From: Flavobacterium sp. AED
Lineage (GTDB): Bacteria; Bacteroidota; Bacteroidia; Flavobacteriales; Flavobacteriaceae
DNA length: 64,000 nucleotides
Direction of reading: 5' to 3'
Assembly (NCBI RefSeq): GCF_000812945.1
Contig: NZ_JSYM01000001.1
Location: 1,674,001 to 1,738,000, forward strand
Shown: positions 54,047-64,000 of the stretch, piece after piece
Layout of the letters: each line of letters begins with the position of its first letter
How positions within the stretch are numbered: position 1 is the first letter of the stretch
Made by a program: the position numbers and the translations under genes
Notes under the pieces: generated by a model
Told to the model about the DNA's origin: nothing
Databases searched by the model: none
The model's input: the letters and a program-made list of their open reading frames with translations, nothing else

Positions 54047-57000
54047 ATGAAACAAAAAATCATCCTCTATTTAATTTTAATGGGTTCCTTTTTTTCACTT
54101 ACGGCCCAAAACATAGGAATAAAAGGAGTGGTTACTTCCTCCGAAGACGGAATGTCACTCCCTAGTGCATCTGTTACGGTATCCGGAACAAAAAATGCTA
54201 CTGCAACAGATCTTGATGGTCATTATGCGCTTAACAATGTAGATAAGAATGCTACTTTGGTATTTAGTTTTACAGGTTTTGCAAGTCAAACAATTAAAGT
54301 TAACGGACGGGAATCAATAAATGTTGTTTTAAAACCAGAGTCGATAAATTTAAGCGAAATTGTTGTAGTAGGATATTCAAAGGAGCGAAAAGTAGATGTA
54401 ACAGGTGCCGTTACTGTAGTAGATTTAAAACCGATTACAGGTCAAAGTATGAGCTCTGGAAATGCTATGCAGGCTTTACAGGGTAGAGTTGCCGGATTAA
54501 CTATTGAGAAATCTGGTGATCCAAGTGGAGCGAACAGCAGAATATTAATCAGGGGGGTAAGTACACTGGGGAATACAGATCCATTGTATGTGATTGATGG
54601 GGTTCCTACTGTGAGACCAGAAGTGTTTGCTAGCTTAAATCCAAGTGCTATAGAGTCTGTTCAAGTATTGAAAGATGCTTCCGCTTCCTCTATTTATGGT
54701 TCTAGAGCTGCAAACGGTGTTATTATTGTAACCACAAAAAATGCAGCAAAAGGAGGGGCAATGAGTGTCTCTTATAGTACTAATGTCTCAGTTCTTTCTG
54801 AAAAAAAGCAACGATATAAAATGCTTAATGCATTGGATAGAGGTAAGGTTTTGTGGCAGGCATCAGTAAATGATCATGCAGATCCAGCTGGTGGATATGG
54901 CGAGATATATAATTTTGACTGGAATCATGATTTTAATAATCCAGTATTAAACAGCGTAACAGTTAAACCTTATGTTGGTGGTGATACCAATGTTCCTGTT
55001 GGTGATACGGATTGGCAGAATACTGTTTACAAAACAGGGTTGCTTATTAATAATGATTTATCGGTATCCGGTGGATCTGATAAAGCAAATGCGGTATTGA
55101 ACATGGGGTATTTAGATAACTCAGGAATGTTGAAATATACCAATTATGAAAGATATTCTGCCAGACTTAATGCTAATTTTAAGTTATTCAATGATAAAGT
55201 TAGATTTGGTGTGAATTCTCAATTTACACAGTCTAACGAAAGAAGTGCAGCTAATGATGTAGGAAATGCACCAACGCCAGGTTTAGCCATAACCTTAGCG
55301 CCAACAATTCCGGTATATACTGCTTCTGGTGATTATGCAGGGCCATTAGGATCTGGTTATTCCGATAGAAATAACCCTTTATTGATGCAATATTTGAACA
55401 GATGGGATAACAGCAAAAAAGTCTCTTTGTATGGGAATGTTTTTACGGAAATTGACATTTTGAAAAATCTTACATTCAGAAATAGTATCGGGATGGATTT
55501 TAATGATTTTAACAGGAAAGACATTGAGCCAATTGTAAAAAACGGGTTTGTGAATAGAAGTACAAATAGTTTGACTTTTGACACCAATAAATATTCAAGT
55601 TTAACAATTTCAAACACGTTAAGCTATAACTTGAAAGTTTCAAATCATAAAATTGGAGTAGTTGTAGGTACAGAATCGACTAAAACCGATTTGAATACTT
55701 TATATGCTCGTGCTGAAGGATTTGCAGTAGAGTCAGAGTCTTATTTTACACTTTCTGCAGCCACGGGAGCCAGAACAAATAATGGTATTTCTACGGGTAG
55801 CAGGCTTCTTTCTCAGTTTGGAAAAATCAACTATGCGTTTTCAGACAGGTATTTGGCTACGTTTACTATTCGAAGAGATGGTTCGTCAAGATTTGGACAA
55901 GACAATAGATATGGAATTTTTCCGGCTGCTACTGTAGGTTGGAAGATAAATAATGAAGATTTTTTAAAGAATATTAAAGCAATCTCAACACTTAAACTTC
56001 GTGCTGGTTATGGAGAAGTAGGGAATCAATCTATTGGTGATAATGCTCGTTTTGGTTTATATGAAGCGCGATACGGGCCTAACCAAAATGTATATTTTCC
56101 TGATTTCTTTAATATCTATTATAATGTAGGTACAGCCTATGATTTGAATGGTACTAATACCGGGAATTTACCTTCTGGTTTTGTATCGATACAAGCTGCT
56201 AATTCAGGGTTAAAATGGGAAACTACCAAAGAGGTTAACGTTGGTCTTGATTTTGGTTTTTTCGAAAATAAATTATCAGGTTCATTTGATTACTTTTCAA
56301 GAAACACAGTTGGAATTTTGATTAAACCACCCGTTGCATCTGCTGTAGGAGAAGGGCAACAACGTTTCGTAAATGGAGCTTCCACTGCAAATAAAGGTTG
56401 GGAACTTACAGTGGGATATGCTGATAAATTAGAAAATGGATTGTATTTTAATGTTACCACTAATTTTGGTGCTACCAAAAATAAAATCACAGATTTACCG
56501 GCAGAAGTTAGGGCGGCTTATCCTGGGACAGCCATAAACTCCATAATTGGTCATTCACAATTTGAAATTTTTGGTTATAAAACAGATGGTTTGTTTCAAA
56601 GTCAGGCTGATATCGATTCGCATGCCACTCAAGTGGGTTCTAGGTTGGGAGGTATAAAATTTGTTGACATCAATGGTGATGGTGCTATAAATTCTGATGA
56701 TAGAACTTTTATTGGTACAACACTTCCAAAATTAGAATATGGTATTAATATTAGTTTAGCGTATAAGAATTTTGACTTCTCCGTTTTTGGTTCTGGTGTA
56801 GCAGGAAGAATTGGAGTTGATCCTTATATTTTCTGGAACAATTTTGTTCAGGGAAGAGAAAATGCAGGTCCTGGAACATTTAATGCTTGGACTCCAACCA
56901 ATACAAATACAAATGTGCCATCGCTATCATTGGCTCATAATGATACCCAGACTTCAGATTATCTTTTTAGAAATAACTCCTATTTTAAAGTTAGAAATCT

Positions 57001-57196
57001 ACAAATTGGATATTCTCTTCCTACTAGTTTAGTAGGCAAAACGGGTTTCATAACTAGATGTAGAGTTTATGCGCAAGGAGAAAATCTATTTTGGTTTACT
57101 CCAAAAGGATATATAGGGTCAGATCCAGAACGAACAGATGTAAACAGAATACCAGTACCTACGACATTATCATTAGGTGTAAACTTTAATTTTTAA
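54047..57196 (+). CDS. SusC-type TonB-dependent receptor
   Basis: A 1049-residue outer-membrane transporter: signal peptide (FFSLTAQ), carboxypeptidase-like domain at 24-105 (GIKGVVTSSEDGMSLPSASV), plug with LSEIVVVGYSKERKVDVTGA, ILIRGVSTLGNTDPLYVIDG and ASASSIYGSRAANGVIIVTT, then a 22-strand barrel ending LSLGVNFNF. It pairs with SusD to import oligosaccharides, powered by TonB. Context indicates fructo-oligosaccharides. Confidence 0.95.
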   Translation: MKQKIILYLILMGSFFSLTAQNIGIKGVVTSSEDGMSLPSASVTVSGTKNATATDLDGHYALNNVDKNATLVFSFTGFASQTIKVNGRESINVVLKPESINLSEIVVVGYSKERKVDVTGAVTVVDLKPITGQSMSSGNAMQALQGRVAGLTIEKSGDPSGANSRILIRGVSTLGNTDPLYVIDGVPTVRPEVFASLNPSAIESVQVLKDASASSIYGSRAANGVIIVTTKNAAKGGAMSVSYSTNVSVLSEKKQRYKMLNALDRGKVLWQASVNDHADPAGGYGEIYNFDWNHDFNNPVLNSVTVKPYVGGDTNVPVGDTDWQNTVYKTGLLINNDLSVSGGSDKANAVLNMGYLDNSGMLKYTNYERYSARLNANFKLFNDKVRFGVNSQFTQSNERSAANDVGNAPTPGLAITLAPTIPVYTASGDYAGPLGSGYSDRNNPLLMQYLNRWDNSKKVSLYGNVFTEIDILKNLTFRNSIGMDFNDFNRKDIEPIVKNGFVNRSTNSLTFDTNKYSSLTISNTLSYNLKVSNHKIGVVVGTESTKTDLNTLYARAEGFAVESESYFTLSAATGARTNNGISTGSRLLSQFGKINYAFSDRYLATFTIRRDGSSRFGQDNRYGIFPAATVGWKINNEDFLKNIKAISTLKLRAGYGEVGNQSIGDNARFGLYEARYGPNQNVYFPDFFNIYYNVGTAYDLNGTNTGNLPSGFVSIQAANSGLKWETTKEVNVGLDFGFFENKLSGSFDYFSRNTVGILIKPPVASAVGEGQQRFVNGASTANKGWELTVGYADKLENGLYFNVTTNFGATKNKITDLPAEVRAAYPGTAINSIIGHSQFEIFGYKTDGLFQSQADIDSHATQVGSRLGGIKFVDINGDGAINSDDRTFIGTTLPKLEYGINISLAYKNFDFSVFGSGVAGRIGVDPYIFWNNFVQGRENAGPGTFNAWTPTNTNTNVPSLSLAHNDTQTSDYLFRNNSYFKVRNLQIGYSLPTSLVGKTGFITRCRVYAQGENLFWFTPKGYIGSDPERTDVNRIPVPTTLSLGVNFNF

Positions 57197-57205
57197 TTAA
57201 TTCTC

Positions 57206-58948
57206 ATGAAAAAATATAATAAAATAGCTATCAGCTTCTTGTCAATCTTATTTTTGGCATCATGCAGCGCAAATTTTTTAGATTACGAACCTACAGGAGT
57301 ATTATCTTCTGGGAATGTTGCAACAGCGGGAAATGCCGAAGCTCTTGTTAATGCAGCTTATGCAGCTATTGGCAATGACGAAATGGTGGGGCCAATAACC
57401 AACCAATGGGTTTATGGAAGTGTACGATCTGATGATGCTTATAAAGGTGGAGGAGGTCGTGGTGACGTTGATGTAGTGGATCGCTATGAACAATATAATC
57501 TAACTACTCCTGATTATGGTGACTGGATGTTGCCTAGAACATGGACTAATCATTATAAAGCGATCTCAAGAGCAAATTTTGCATTGTCAGTAATCAATAA
57601 CATACCTGATGCCGATTACCCATTAAAAAAAGTGAGACAAGCGGAGTTACGTTTTTTAAGAGCACATTCTTATTTTATGTTGAAGTTGTTGTTCAATAAA
57701 GTTCCTTATATCACTGAAGATTTGACTCAGGAGCAAATTCTGAAAACGTCTAACGATTTGTCAAGTCAAGATTTGTGGAATAAAATTGCAGATGATTTTC
57801 GTTTTGCATTTGATAATTTGCCACAATCACAAGATCAAGTGGGAAGAGCTGATAAAAATGCAGCAGCGGCTTATTTAGCAAAATTAAAACTGTATCAGGC
57901 TTACGAACAAAATGATACACATCAAGTTACGAATATTAATGCATCAAGATTGCAAGAAGTTATTGATTATGCTGATAAAGTAACTGGAAGTTTAGAACCG
58001 GACTTTGGGAATAATTTTTTAGATGGTCATGATAATGGACCAGAGTCCATTTGGGCAGTTCAGTTTTCTATTAATGATGGTACAAATACCGGAAGAGTTA
58101 GTTTCGTTACGGGATTGAATTCTCCGCATGGGACGCCACTTTATGGATGTTGTGGTTTTCATTTAGCAAGCCAAAATATGGTAAATGCTTTTAGAACAGA
58201 TGCTAGCGGTTTACCGTTATTGGATACTTTTAACAATGCAGATATTTTTAACACAGTTGATGGAAATGGAAATGCGCCACTTGCTACAGGTGTTACGATT
58301 GACCCTAGAATTGATCATACAGTGGGAGTTCCTGGAAGACCATTTAAATACAAAAGTACACTGAAAACTACTGGTGATATGGTTTACAAATTTAGTTGGG
58401 CTAGAGATCCAGGAGTTTATGGATACTTTGGAAATATGAAAGAGCAACAATCTCCTGATTGTTCCTGTTATGTAAAAAATGGACCGTTCATTGGTACTTC
58501 AAAAAATGTTGATTTTATCAGATATGCAGATGTGTTATTATTTAAAGCAGAAGCATTAATACAATTAAACAGGTATACTGAAGCTTTGCCTATAATTAAT
58601 CAAGTTAGAGCCAGAGCTGCAGCGAGTACAACAATGACATTAGCAGCAGGAGCTTCAAATGTTTATAAAATTGCTCCTTACGCTTCTTTTCCTTCAAAAG
58701 ATTATGCTATGAAAGCACTTATGTTTGAAAGACGATTGGAGTTTGGAATGGAAGGTCCTCGATTTTTTGATCTTGTTAGATGGGGTAAAGCAGAACAAGT
58801 TTTGAACGCTTATCTTGGTGTAGAAAAAACAAAGAAAGATTTCCTTTCCAATGCCCATTTTACTTCAGGTAGAGATGAGTATTATCCGATACCTCAAAGA
58901 GAAATTGATTTTACTGGAGGTTTATACAAACAAAATCCAGGATATTAA
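57206..58948 (+). CDS. SusD-family glycan-binding lipoprotein
   Basis: A 580-residue RagB/SusD protein (lipobox LFLASC, then FLDYEPTG). Tetratricopeptide-like helices surround RAHSYFMLKLLFNKVPYIT, and the C-terminal FERRLEFGMEGPRFFDLVRW and REIDFTGGLYKQNPGY are diagnostic. It captures glycan at the cell surface and forms the lid over SusC, whose gene precedes it by 9 bp. Confidence 0.95.
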   Translation: MKKYNKIAISFLSILFLASCSANFLDYEPTGVLSSGNVATAGNAEALVNAAYAAIGNDEMVGPITNQWVYGSVRSDDAYKGGGGRGDVDVVDRYEQYNLTTPDYGDWMLPRTWTNHYKAISRANFALSVINNIPDADYPLKKVRQAELRFLRAHSYFMLKLLFNKVPYITEDLTQEQILKTSNDLSSQDLWNKIADDFRFAFDNLPQSQDQVGRADKNAAAAYLAKLKLYQAYEQNDTHQVTNINASRLQEVIDYADKVTGSLEPDFGNNFLDGHDNGPESIWAVQFSINDGTNTGRVSFVTGLNSPHGTPLYGCCGFHLASQNMVNAFRTDASGLPLLDTFNNADIFNTVDGNGNAPLATGVTIDPRIDHTVGVPGRPFKYKSTLKTTGDMVYKFSWARDPGVYGYFGNMKEQQSPDCSCYVKNGPFIGTSKNVDFIRYADVLLFKAEALIQLNRYTEALPIINQVRARAAASTTMTLAAGASNVYKIAPYASFPSKDYAMKALMFERRLEFGMEGPRFFDLVRWGKAEQVLNAYLGVEKTKKDFLSNAHFTSGRDEYYPIPQREIDFTGGLYKQNPGY

Positions 58949-59041
58949 AATAAGGTTAATAATAATGTTTGTTTGGTTAGTGTTTTAAATTAGGTTAAAG
59001 GCAAGTTTTACACTTGCCTTTAATTTTTAAATTTTTTAGTT

Positions 59042-59938
59042 ATGAATACAAAATACATTCTAAGTGTAGTTAGCTTTGGAGAGGTTTTATGGGATCTTTT
59101 TCCAACGCATAAAAAAATTGGAGGAGCGCCATTGAATGTTGCGCTTCGAATGAATTCTTTGGGGGCAGAAACAACGATTATAAGTCGTGTCGGTGCAGAC
59201 GAAGATGGGAACGAAATTATATCTTTTATAAATAATCAGGATGTGAGTTCAGATGCTATCCAAATAGGGGAAGATTATAAAACAGGTGTGGTTAATGTAA
59301 TGATTAACGAAAAGGGAAATGCTTCTTATGATATTCATTACCCGTCTTCCTGGGATAAAATTACACCGAGTAAAGAAATGGATGAAAAAGTGTCGGAATC
59401 AGATGCTTTTGTTTTCGGGAGTTTAATATGCCGTGATGAAGTTTCCAGATCTACTCTGTATGATCTTTTGGATAAAGCTAAATATAAGGTTTTGGATGCG
59501 AATCTAAGAGCTCCGTATTATACTGAAGATGTACTTAATGAATTGATGTTAAAGGCAGATTTCATTAAGCTCAATGATGAAGAATTATATGAGATAAGTC
59601 AGCAATTGGAATCGCCTTATAATTCGTTTGAACAGAATATTAAATTTATCGCTGAAAAGACAAATACAAAGCATGTTTGTGTAACGAAAGGCGCATTTGG
59701 TGCGGTCTTATATTACAATGATAAATTTTATTATAACAGCGGTTATTTTATAAAAGTAGTTGATACTGTAGGAGCCGGGGATTCTTTCTTAGCTTCACTC
59801 ATAGTCAAATTACTTAGAGGGAAATCACCACAAAAATCATTGAATTATGCTTGTGCTGTTGGAGCATTAGTAGCGGGGCATGAGGGAGCTAATCCTAAAA
59901 TTTCCGAAAAGGAAATAAGTAAATTCATGAAGCTTTAA
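59042..59938 (+). CDS. Fructokinase, PfkB family
   Basis: A 298-residue ribokinase-family sugar kinase. Substrate-site GGAPLNVALRMNSLGAE at the N-terminus and the anion-hole DTVGAGDSF with the catalytic aspartate near the C-terminus. In this locus it should phosphorylate fructose entering through the porter. The 93-bp gap after susD lacks a terminator, so it is probably co-transcribed. Confidence 0.9.
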   Translation: MNTKYILSVVSFGEVLWDLFPTHKKIGGAPLNVALRMNSLGAETTIISRVGADEDGNEIISFINNQDVSSDAIQIGEDYKTGVVNVMINEKGNASYDIHYPSSWDKITPSKEMDEKVSESDAFVFGSLICRDEVSRSTLYDLLDKAKYKVLDANLRAPYYTEDVLNELMLKADFIKLNDEELYEISQQLESPYNSFEQNIKFIAEKTNTKHVCVTKGAFGAVLYYNDKFYYNSGYFIKVVDTVGAGDSFLASLIVKLLRGKSPQKSLNYACAVGALVAGHEGANPKISEKEISKFMKL

Positions 59939-59971
59939 CAAAATAGTTTAAGCATAGAATTAAGTATATAA

Positions 59972-60006
59972 AAAAGCCAAAGAAGCAATATCTTTGGCTT
60001 TTTTTA
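59972..60006 (+). terminator. Terminator of the fructan locus
   Basis: Stem AAAAGCCAAAGA/TCTTTGGCTTTT, 7-base loop, further T residues. It also faces the convergent rpe gene. Confidence 0.85.
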
Positions 60007-60022
60007 TGTAAAATAGTAGGAA

Positions 60023-60685
60023 CTAAAAAGAAGTCAATTTCTTCAAATCGGCAATCGTTGCTGTTGGGTTTTCTGCCTTAAAAACAAAACTTCCCGCCAC
60101 AAGAACATCAGCTCCTGCTTCCACAAGTTGTTTTGCGTTTTTATTAGTAACGCCTCCATCAATTTCTATAATTGTATTGGCTCCTTTTCGGGTAATCAAA
60201 TCTTTTAATTTTCGTACTTTGGAGTAGGTGTTTTCTATAAAAGATTGTCCGCCAAAACCTGGATTTACACTCATGATACAAACCAAATCGATATCATTGA
60301 TTACATCTTCTAAAAGGTCAATGTTTGTGTGTGGATTTAAGGCTACTCCAGCTTTCATACCTTCGGCTTTAATAGCTTGCAAGGTTCTGTGTAAGTGGGT
60401 ACAGGCTTCATAGTGTACACATAAGATATTTGCCCCTAAATCAGCAAAAGTCTTGATGTATCGGTCTGGATCTACAATCATTAAATGAACATCGATTGTT
60501 TTTTTTGCATGTCTCGAAATAGCTTCAAGAACGGGCATTCCAAAAGAAATGTTTGGTACAAAAACGCCATCCATGATGTCTATATGAAACCAATCGGCTT
60601 CACTGTTATTGATCATTTCGATGTCGCGTTGCAGATTAGCAAAATCAGCAGCAAGAACTGATGGTGCAATTAATGTGTTTTTCAT
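60023..60685 (-). CDS. rpe: Ribulose-phosphate 3-epimerase
   Basis: A 220-residue TIM-barrel enzyme of the pentose phosphate pathway. IAPSVLAADFANLQ, the metal site DWFHIDIMDGVFVPNISFG, DVHLMI, MSVNPGFGGQSF and EIDGGVTNKNA are all present. I take the ATG at 60685; 27 more residues could be read to 60766, but they are not family-like and cover the promoter and a palindrome. Confidence 0.95.
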   Translation of the reverse strand: MKNTLIAPSVLAADFANLQRDIEMINNSEADWFHIDIMDGVFVPNISFGMPVLEAISRHAKKTIDVHLMIVDPDRYIKTFADLGANILCVHYEACTHLHRTLQAIKAEGMKAGVALNPHTNIDLLEDVINDIDLVCIMSVNPGFGGQSFIENTYSKVRKLKDLITRKGANTIIEIDGGVTNKNAKQLVEAGADVLVAGSFVFKAENPTATIADLKKLTSF

Positions 60686-60703
60686 TGTATAGTTGTTTTG
60701 TTG

Positions 60704-60723
60704 AGATGCACTGCAGTGCATCT
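60704..60723. repeat. 20-bp perfect palindrome in the rpe leader
   Basis: AGATGCACTGCAGTGCATCT reads the same on both strands. It lies between the rpe promoter and its start codon. Confidence 0.75.
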
Positions 60724-60743
60724 TTACAGTTGTATTGTTTGTG

Positions 60744-60751
60744 CAAAAGTA
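60744..60751 (-). promoter_or_regulatory. -7 box for rpe
   Basis: CAAAAGTA reads TACTTTTG on the minus strand. Transcription would start near 60737, leaving about a 50-base leader with the palindrome in it. Confidence 0.5.
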
Positions 60752-60793
60752 GTTTTTTTGGAGCAATTGGCGAAAATTTTTTTAGTAAGAAGA

Positions 60794-60970
60794 GACAACT
60801 CGCGAGTTGTCCGTAGATTGCGTAAGGGATTGAAGTGGAAATCCTTTTTATTTTTTTAAATAAAAAGATTACTTCACTATGTTTTTATTTTCATCGGTGT
60901 TCAGTGAATTTCATTTGTAACGAAAAGCCCGAACCGAAGTTTTTACGGAGGGTTACGCCCCAAATGATTT
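60794..60970. repeat. Palindrome and repeat-like intergenic block
   Basis: GACAACTCGCGAGTTGTC (60794-60811) is an 18-bp perfect palindrome. It is followed by ATTGCGTAAGGGATTGAAG (from about 60818), a weak AT-rich hairpin (TTTTTATTT/AAATAAAAA near 60850), and GAAAAGCCCGAACCGAAG with GGGTTACGCCCC. The strings resemble repeats scattered in Flavobacterium genomes (from memory). No coding frame. Confidence 0.45.
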
Positions 60971-61012
60971 TAAACAGGAATAGGGTCAAGGGAATCTGAA
61001 ATGAATTCAGAT

Positions 61013-61047
61013 TAAAAAAATAAAACTCCGGTAATCAGCCGGAGTTT
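61013..61047 (-). terminator. Terminator of rpoD
   Basis: Stem AAACTCCGG/CCGGAGTTT with a 7-base loop and a T-rich run on the minus strand, 98 bases past the rpoD stop. Confidence 0.8.
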
Positions 61048-61144
61048 CAATCATCAATCAAAAAACGAACAGTCAATCAAACTGTTGTTCATTTTGAATT
61101 AAAAGATTTAAAATTTAAAAATTTTAATTGGGGAATATCGTGAA

Positions 61145-62008
61145 TTAACCTAAGTAGGTTTTTAATATTTTACTTCTGGAAGTGTGTTTCAATCTTCGGA
61201 TTGCTTTTTCCTTGATTTGACGTACACGCTCACGAGTTAAGTCGAAAGTTTCTCCAATTTCCTCTAATGTCATTGGGTGCTGATCACCAAGACCAAAGTA
61301 CAAACGAACAACATCAGCTTCTCTAGGAGTCAATGTTTCTAATGAACGCTCGATTTCAGTACGCAATGATTCGTGGATTAATTCTCTGTCTGGATTTGGA
61401 GATTCACCAGAACGCAATACATCGTAAAGGTTAGAATCTTCTCCTTCCACAAGAGGCGCATCCATTGATAAGTGACGACCAGAGTTTTTCATACTCTCTT
61501 TTACGTCATTTACGGTCATGTCAAGTTCTTTTGCAATTTCTTCAGCAGATGGTGGGCGCTCGTTAGATTGCTCTAATAAAGCGTACATTTTGTTGATTTT
61601 ATTGATAGAACCAATTTTGTTCAAAGGCAAACGAACGATACGGGATTGTTCAGCCAATGCTTGTAAAATAGATTGACGAATCCACCAAACGGCATACGAG
61701 ATGAATTTGAAACCACGTGTTTCATCAAAACGTTGTGCTGCTTTTATCAATCCTAAATTTCCTTCGTTAATCAAATCGGGAAGGGTTAACCCTTGATTTT
61801 GATATTGTTTTGCTACCGAAACCACGAAACGTAAATTGGCTTTTGTCAATTTCTCTAATGCTTTCTGGTCACCGGCTTTAATCTTTTGTGCTAATTCTAC
61901 CTCTTCGTCAGCGGTAATAAGGTCAACTTTTCCAATTTCTTGTAAATACTTGTCTAATGAAGCAGTTTCACGATTGGTTACCTGCTTGGTGATTTTTAGT
62001 TGTCTCAT
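61145..62008 (-). CDS. rpoD: Primary RNA polymerase sigma factor
   Basis: A 287-residue group 1 sigma factor of the short Bacteroidota kind, lacking region 1.1 and the large spacer of E. coli RpoD. Region 1.2-2: [20 protein letters not shown], then [20 protein letters not shown] and AVWWIRQSI. Region 4: [13 protein letters not shown] earlier, then [19 protein letters not shown]. It directs transcription from the TTG/TAnnTTTG promoters noted here. The ATG at 62008 has a rare AGGAG-type element 8 bases upstream; a TTG at 62026 is the alternative. Confidence 0.95.
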   Translation of the reverse strand: MRQLKITKQVTNRETASLDKYLQEIGKVDLITADEEVELAQKIKAGDQKALEKLTKANLRFVVSVAKQYQNQGLTLPDLINEGNLGLIKAAQRFDETRGFKFISYAVWWIRQSILQALAEQSRIVRLPLNKIGSINKINKMYALLEQSNERPPSAEEIAKELDMTVNDVKESMKNSGRHLSMDAPLVEGEDSNLYDVLRSGESPNPDRELIHESLRTEIERSLETLTPREADVVRLYFGLGDQHPMTLEEIGETFDLTRERVRQIKEKAIRRLKHTSRSKILKTYLG

Positions 62009-62104
62009 GTTTTTTTGTCTCCTCAATTTTTAAGTGTACAAGTAGTTATACGTATGGGGTCGATAAAAAGTTACAATAGTTTTGAAAATAATTTAAATAA
62101 AAAC

Positions 62105-62139
62105 AAAAAACCCGTTTCAAATACATGAAACGGGTTTTT
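62105..62139 (-). terminator. Terminator after pnp
   Basis: A 14-bp stem (AAAAACCCGTTTCA and its complement) with a 6-base loop. A and T runs on the two sides allow function in either direction; the pnp stop is 34 bases away. Confidence 0.85.
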
Positions 62140-62172
62140 CTATAAATAAACCTTTAGTAAACTAAGATCTGA

Positions 62173-64000
62173 TTACTCTTTTTTCTCCTCGCGTGGAGGT
62201 CTTGGCATTAAGGCTTTTCTAGATACTTTCTCTTTACGAGTTTTAGGGTCTAAACCTAGATACTTAATCATGAATACATCACCCATGTTTACTACATCGG
62301 CAACATTTTCTGTTCTTTCCCAAGCCAATTCGGAAACGTGAAGTAATACTTCGTTTCCTGGAGCATCAAGGTATTCTACAACTGCACCAAAATCTAGCAT
62401 TTTGATTACTTTTACTTCGTAAGCTTCACCCATTTGTGGTTTGAAAGTAATCGATTGGATTTTAGCCAATACCGCTTCAATTCCAGCAGGATCAGTTCCA
62501 AGGATTTCGATAACTCCTTGTTCGTTTACTTCGTTGATTACGATAGTTGTTCCAGTAGCTTTTTGTAATTCTTGAATTACTTTTCCACCAGGTCCAATCA
62601 ACGCACCAATAAAGTTACCAGGAATTGTTCTTGTGATAATTTTTGGAGCATAGGCTTTAACATCTGCTTTTGGAGCTGCTAAAGTATTGGTTAGAATTCC
62701 AAGGATATGCAAACGACCATCTCTGGCTTGAGCCAAAGCAGCTTCCATAATCTCGTATTTCAATCCGTCAATTTTGATATCCATTTGACAAGCCGTAATA
62801 CCTTCAGAAGTTCCAGTTACCTTAAAGTCCATATCTCCCAAGTGATCTTCATCACCAAGAATATCAGATAAAACTGCAAAACGATCTCCATCAGTAATCA
62901 ATCCCATTGCAATTCCAGAAACAGGACGTATCATTTGAATTCCAGCATCCATTAACGCTAATGTTCCAGCACAAACTGTTGCCATAGAAGATGAACCATT
63001 TGATTCTAATACTTCAGAAACAATTCTGATAGTATAAGGATTTTCAGCAGGAATCATGTTTTTCAAAGCACGTTGTGCTAAGTTTCCGTGACCAACTTCT
63101 CTTCTTGAAGTTCCTCTTAATGGACGAGCTTCTCCTGTAGAAAATGGTGGGAAATTATAATGCAAGTAGAATTTTTCTTCTCCTTGTTCAGATGGTGAAT
63201 CAATTTGGTTTGCTTCTCTAGAAGTTCCTAAAGTTGCAGTTGCCAATGCTTGAGTTTCTCCACGTGTAAACAATGCGGAACCGTGAACTGATGGTAAGTA
63301 ATCTATTTCACACCAGATAGGTCTGATTTCTGTAGTTTTTCTTCCGTCAAGACGTGTTCCTAAATCTAGCGTTACATTACGAACTGCTTCTTTGTTAACT
63401 TTGTAGAAATATTTCCCTACTAAATCACCATTTTCTGCTAATTCTTCTTCTGTAAATAAGGCTTTTACTTCATCTTTAACTTCTGCAAATGCAGCAGTTC
63501 TCTCTTGTTTAGAAGATCCAACTTTTGCGATATCATAAATTTTATCATATGCAGCTGCTTTTACTTTAGCGTAAATTGCATCGTCAGATTTTTCAGTTTC
63601 GTAAGTACGAACTTCTTTTTTCCCAAATGCTGCTGCCAATCTTTCTTGTGCGGCAATTTGAACTTTAATGTGTTCGTGAGCAAATTTAATAGCTTCAACC
63701 ATTTCTGCTTCTGAAATTTCTTTCATTTCACCTTCTACCATTGCGATAGAATCTGTTGAAGCACCAATCATCATGTCGATGTCAGATAGTTCTAATTGTG
63801 CACGACTTGGATTGATGATAAATTTACCATCAATACGACCTACACGAGCTTCAGAAATTAAAGTTTCGAAAGGAATGTCAGATAAAGCTAATGCTGCTGA
63901 AGCTGCTAATCCTGCTAATGCATCAGGCATTACATCTTCGTCATGAGACATTAACTGAATCATAACTTGAACTTCAGCATGATAATCATCTGGGAAAAGT
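62173..64000 (-). CDS. pnp: Polyribonucleotide nucleotidyltransferase, 5' part beyond window
   Basis: At least 608 residues, open at the window edge: the frame continues upstream of 63963 as [12 protein letters not shown], which is inside PNPase, so the true start lies beyond 64000. Present are the end of the first RNase PH domain, the helical linker, the second RNase PH domain ([51 protein letters not shown]), KH ([20 protein letters not shown]) and S1 ([20 protein letters not shown]). It degrades RNA 3' to 5' using phosphate. Confidence 0.95.
   Translation of the reverse strand, partial: LFPDDYHAEVQVMIQLMSHDEDVMPDALAGLAASAALALSDIPFETLISEARVGRIDGKFIINPSRAQLELSDIDMMIGASTDSIAMVEGEMKEISEAEMVEAIKFAHEHIKVQIAAQERLAAAFGKKEVRTYETEKSDDAIYAKVKAAAYDKIYDIAKVGSSKQERTAAFAEVKDEVKALFTEEELAENGDLVGKYFYKVNKEAVRNVTLDLGTRLDGRKTTEIRPIWCEIDYLPSVHGSALFTRGETQALATATLGTSREANQIDSPSEQGEEKFYLHYNFPPFSTGEARPLRGTSRREVGHGNLAQRALKNMIPAENPYTIRIVSEVLESNGSSSMATVCAGTLALMDAGIQMIRPVSGIAMGLITDGDRFAVLSDILGDEDHLGDMDFKVTGTSEGITACQMDIKIDGLKYEIMEAALAQARDGRLHILGILTNTLAAPKADVKAYAPKIITRTIPGNFIGALIGPGGKVIQELQKATGTTIVINEVNEQGVIEILGTDPAGIEAVLAKIQSITFKPQMGEAYEVKVIKMLDFGAVVEYLDAPGNEVLLHVSELAWERTENVADVVNMGDVFMIKYLGLDPKTRKEKVSRKALMPRPPREEKKE

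Noticed and set aside
60686..60766. 27-residue N-terminal extension of rpe
   Set aside because: Asn/Cys/Gln-rich and unlike the family; it spans the palindrome and the promoter box.

Overview
The window is a chromosomal segment from a member of the Bacteroidota, very probably the Flavobacteriaceae and close to Flavobacterium. Four things point there: low GC; many promoters of the Bacteroidota type (a TAnnTTTG box, sometimes with TTG 17-23 bases upstream); the gliding genes gldB and gldC; and a SusC/SusD polysaccharide locus run by a hybrid two-component regulator. I see no phage, insertion sequence, CRISPR array or conjugative element. Most of it is housekeeping sequence with one clear accessory island, the fructan locus.

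Layout. 1-4.6 kb: two tandem DUF5916 outer-membrane-type proteins (the first cut by the window edge) and an L,D-transpeptidase-like protein. 4.6-7 kb: a second, unrelated L,D-transpeptidase, a decayed GNAT acetyltransferase gene behind it, and two identical tRNA-Gly genes, each with its own terminator. 7-14.1 kb: peptidase PepE, three overlapping paralogous secreted proteins, a DUF6702 protein, an M1 metallopeptidase, a TatA-like protein and a PAP2 phosphatase. 14.1-20.7 kb: an O-methyltransferase, rlmN, an unknown lipoprotein, a polyprenyl diphosphate synthase, and a sigma factor / membrane protein / outer-membrane protein operon. 20.8-27.2 kb: dnaG (with a zinc domain lacking all its ligands), an orphan response regulator, nadE, gldB-gldC, engB and an alpha/beta hydrolase.

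27.5-43.5 kb is a complete division and cell wall (dcw) cluster: mraZ-rsmH-ftsL-ftsI-murE-mraY-murD-ftsW-murG-murC-ftsQ-ftsA-ftsZ, all on the plus strand. It is preceded by four GTGGT boxes, three in strict 10-bp register, which look like the MraZ operator. murF and ddl are not in the cluster. 43.6-45.3 kb holds a YqeY protein, tRNA-Arg and an MtfA-like peptidase.

45.4-60 kb is a fructan utilisation locus: a hybrid sensor/regulator with a sugar-binding periplasmic domain, an atypical GH32 lipoprotein, an MFS sugar porter, a classical GH32 lipoprotein, SusC, SusD and a PfkB fructokinase. The proposed flow is glycan capture by SusD, import by SusC, cleavage by the two GH32 enzymes, fructose uptake by the MFS porter and phosphorylation by the kinase. 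The same non-coding module (paired GTAACAT sites, a hairpin, then a promoter-like block) stands before the first GH32 gene and again before the porter, and is the best candidate for the regulator's binding site. 60-64 kb holds rpe, the primary sigma factor rpoD and the 3' part of pnp.

The most interesting observations are the duplicated regulatory module of the fructan locus, the variant MraZ operator, the zinc-ligand-free DnaG, the sigma/membrane/outer-membrane operon, the secreted paralogue array, and several repeat-like or palindromic intergenic elements. All functional calls come from reading motifs by eye; no database search was run.
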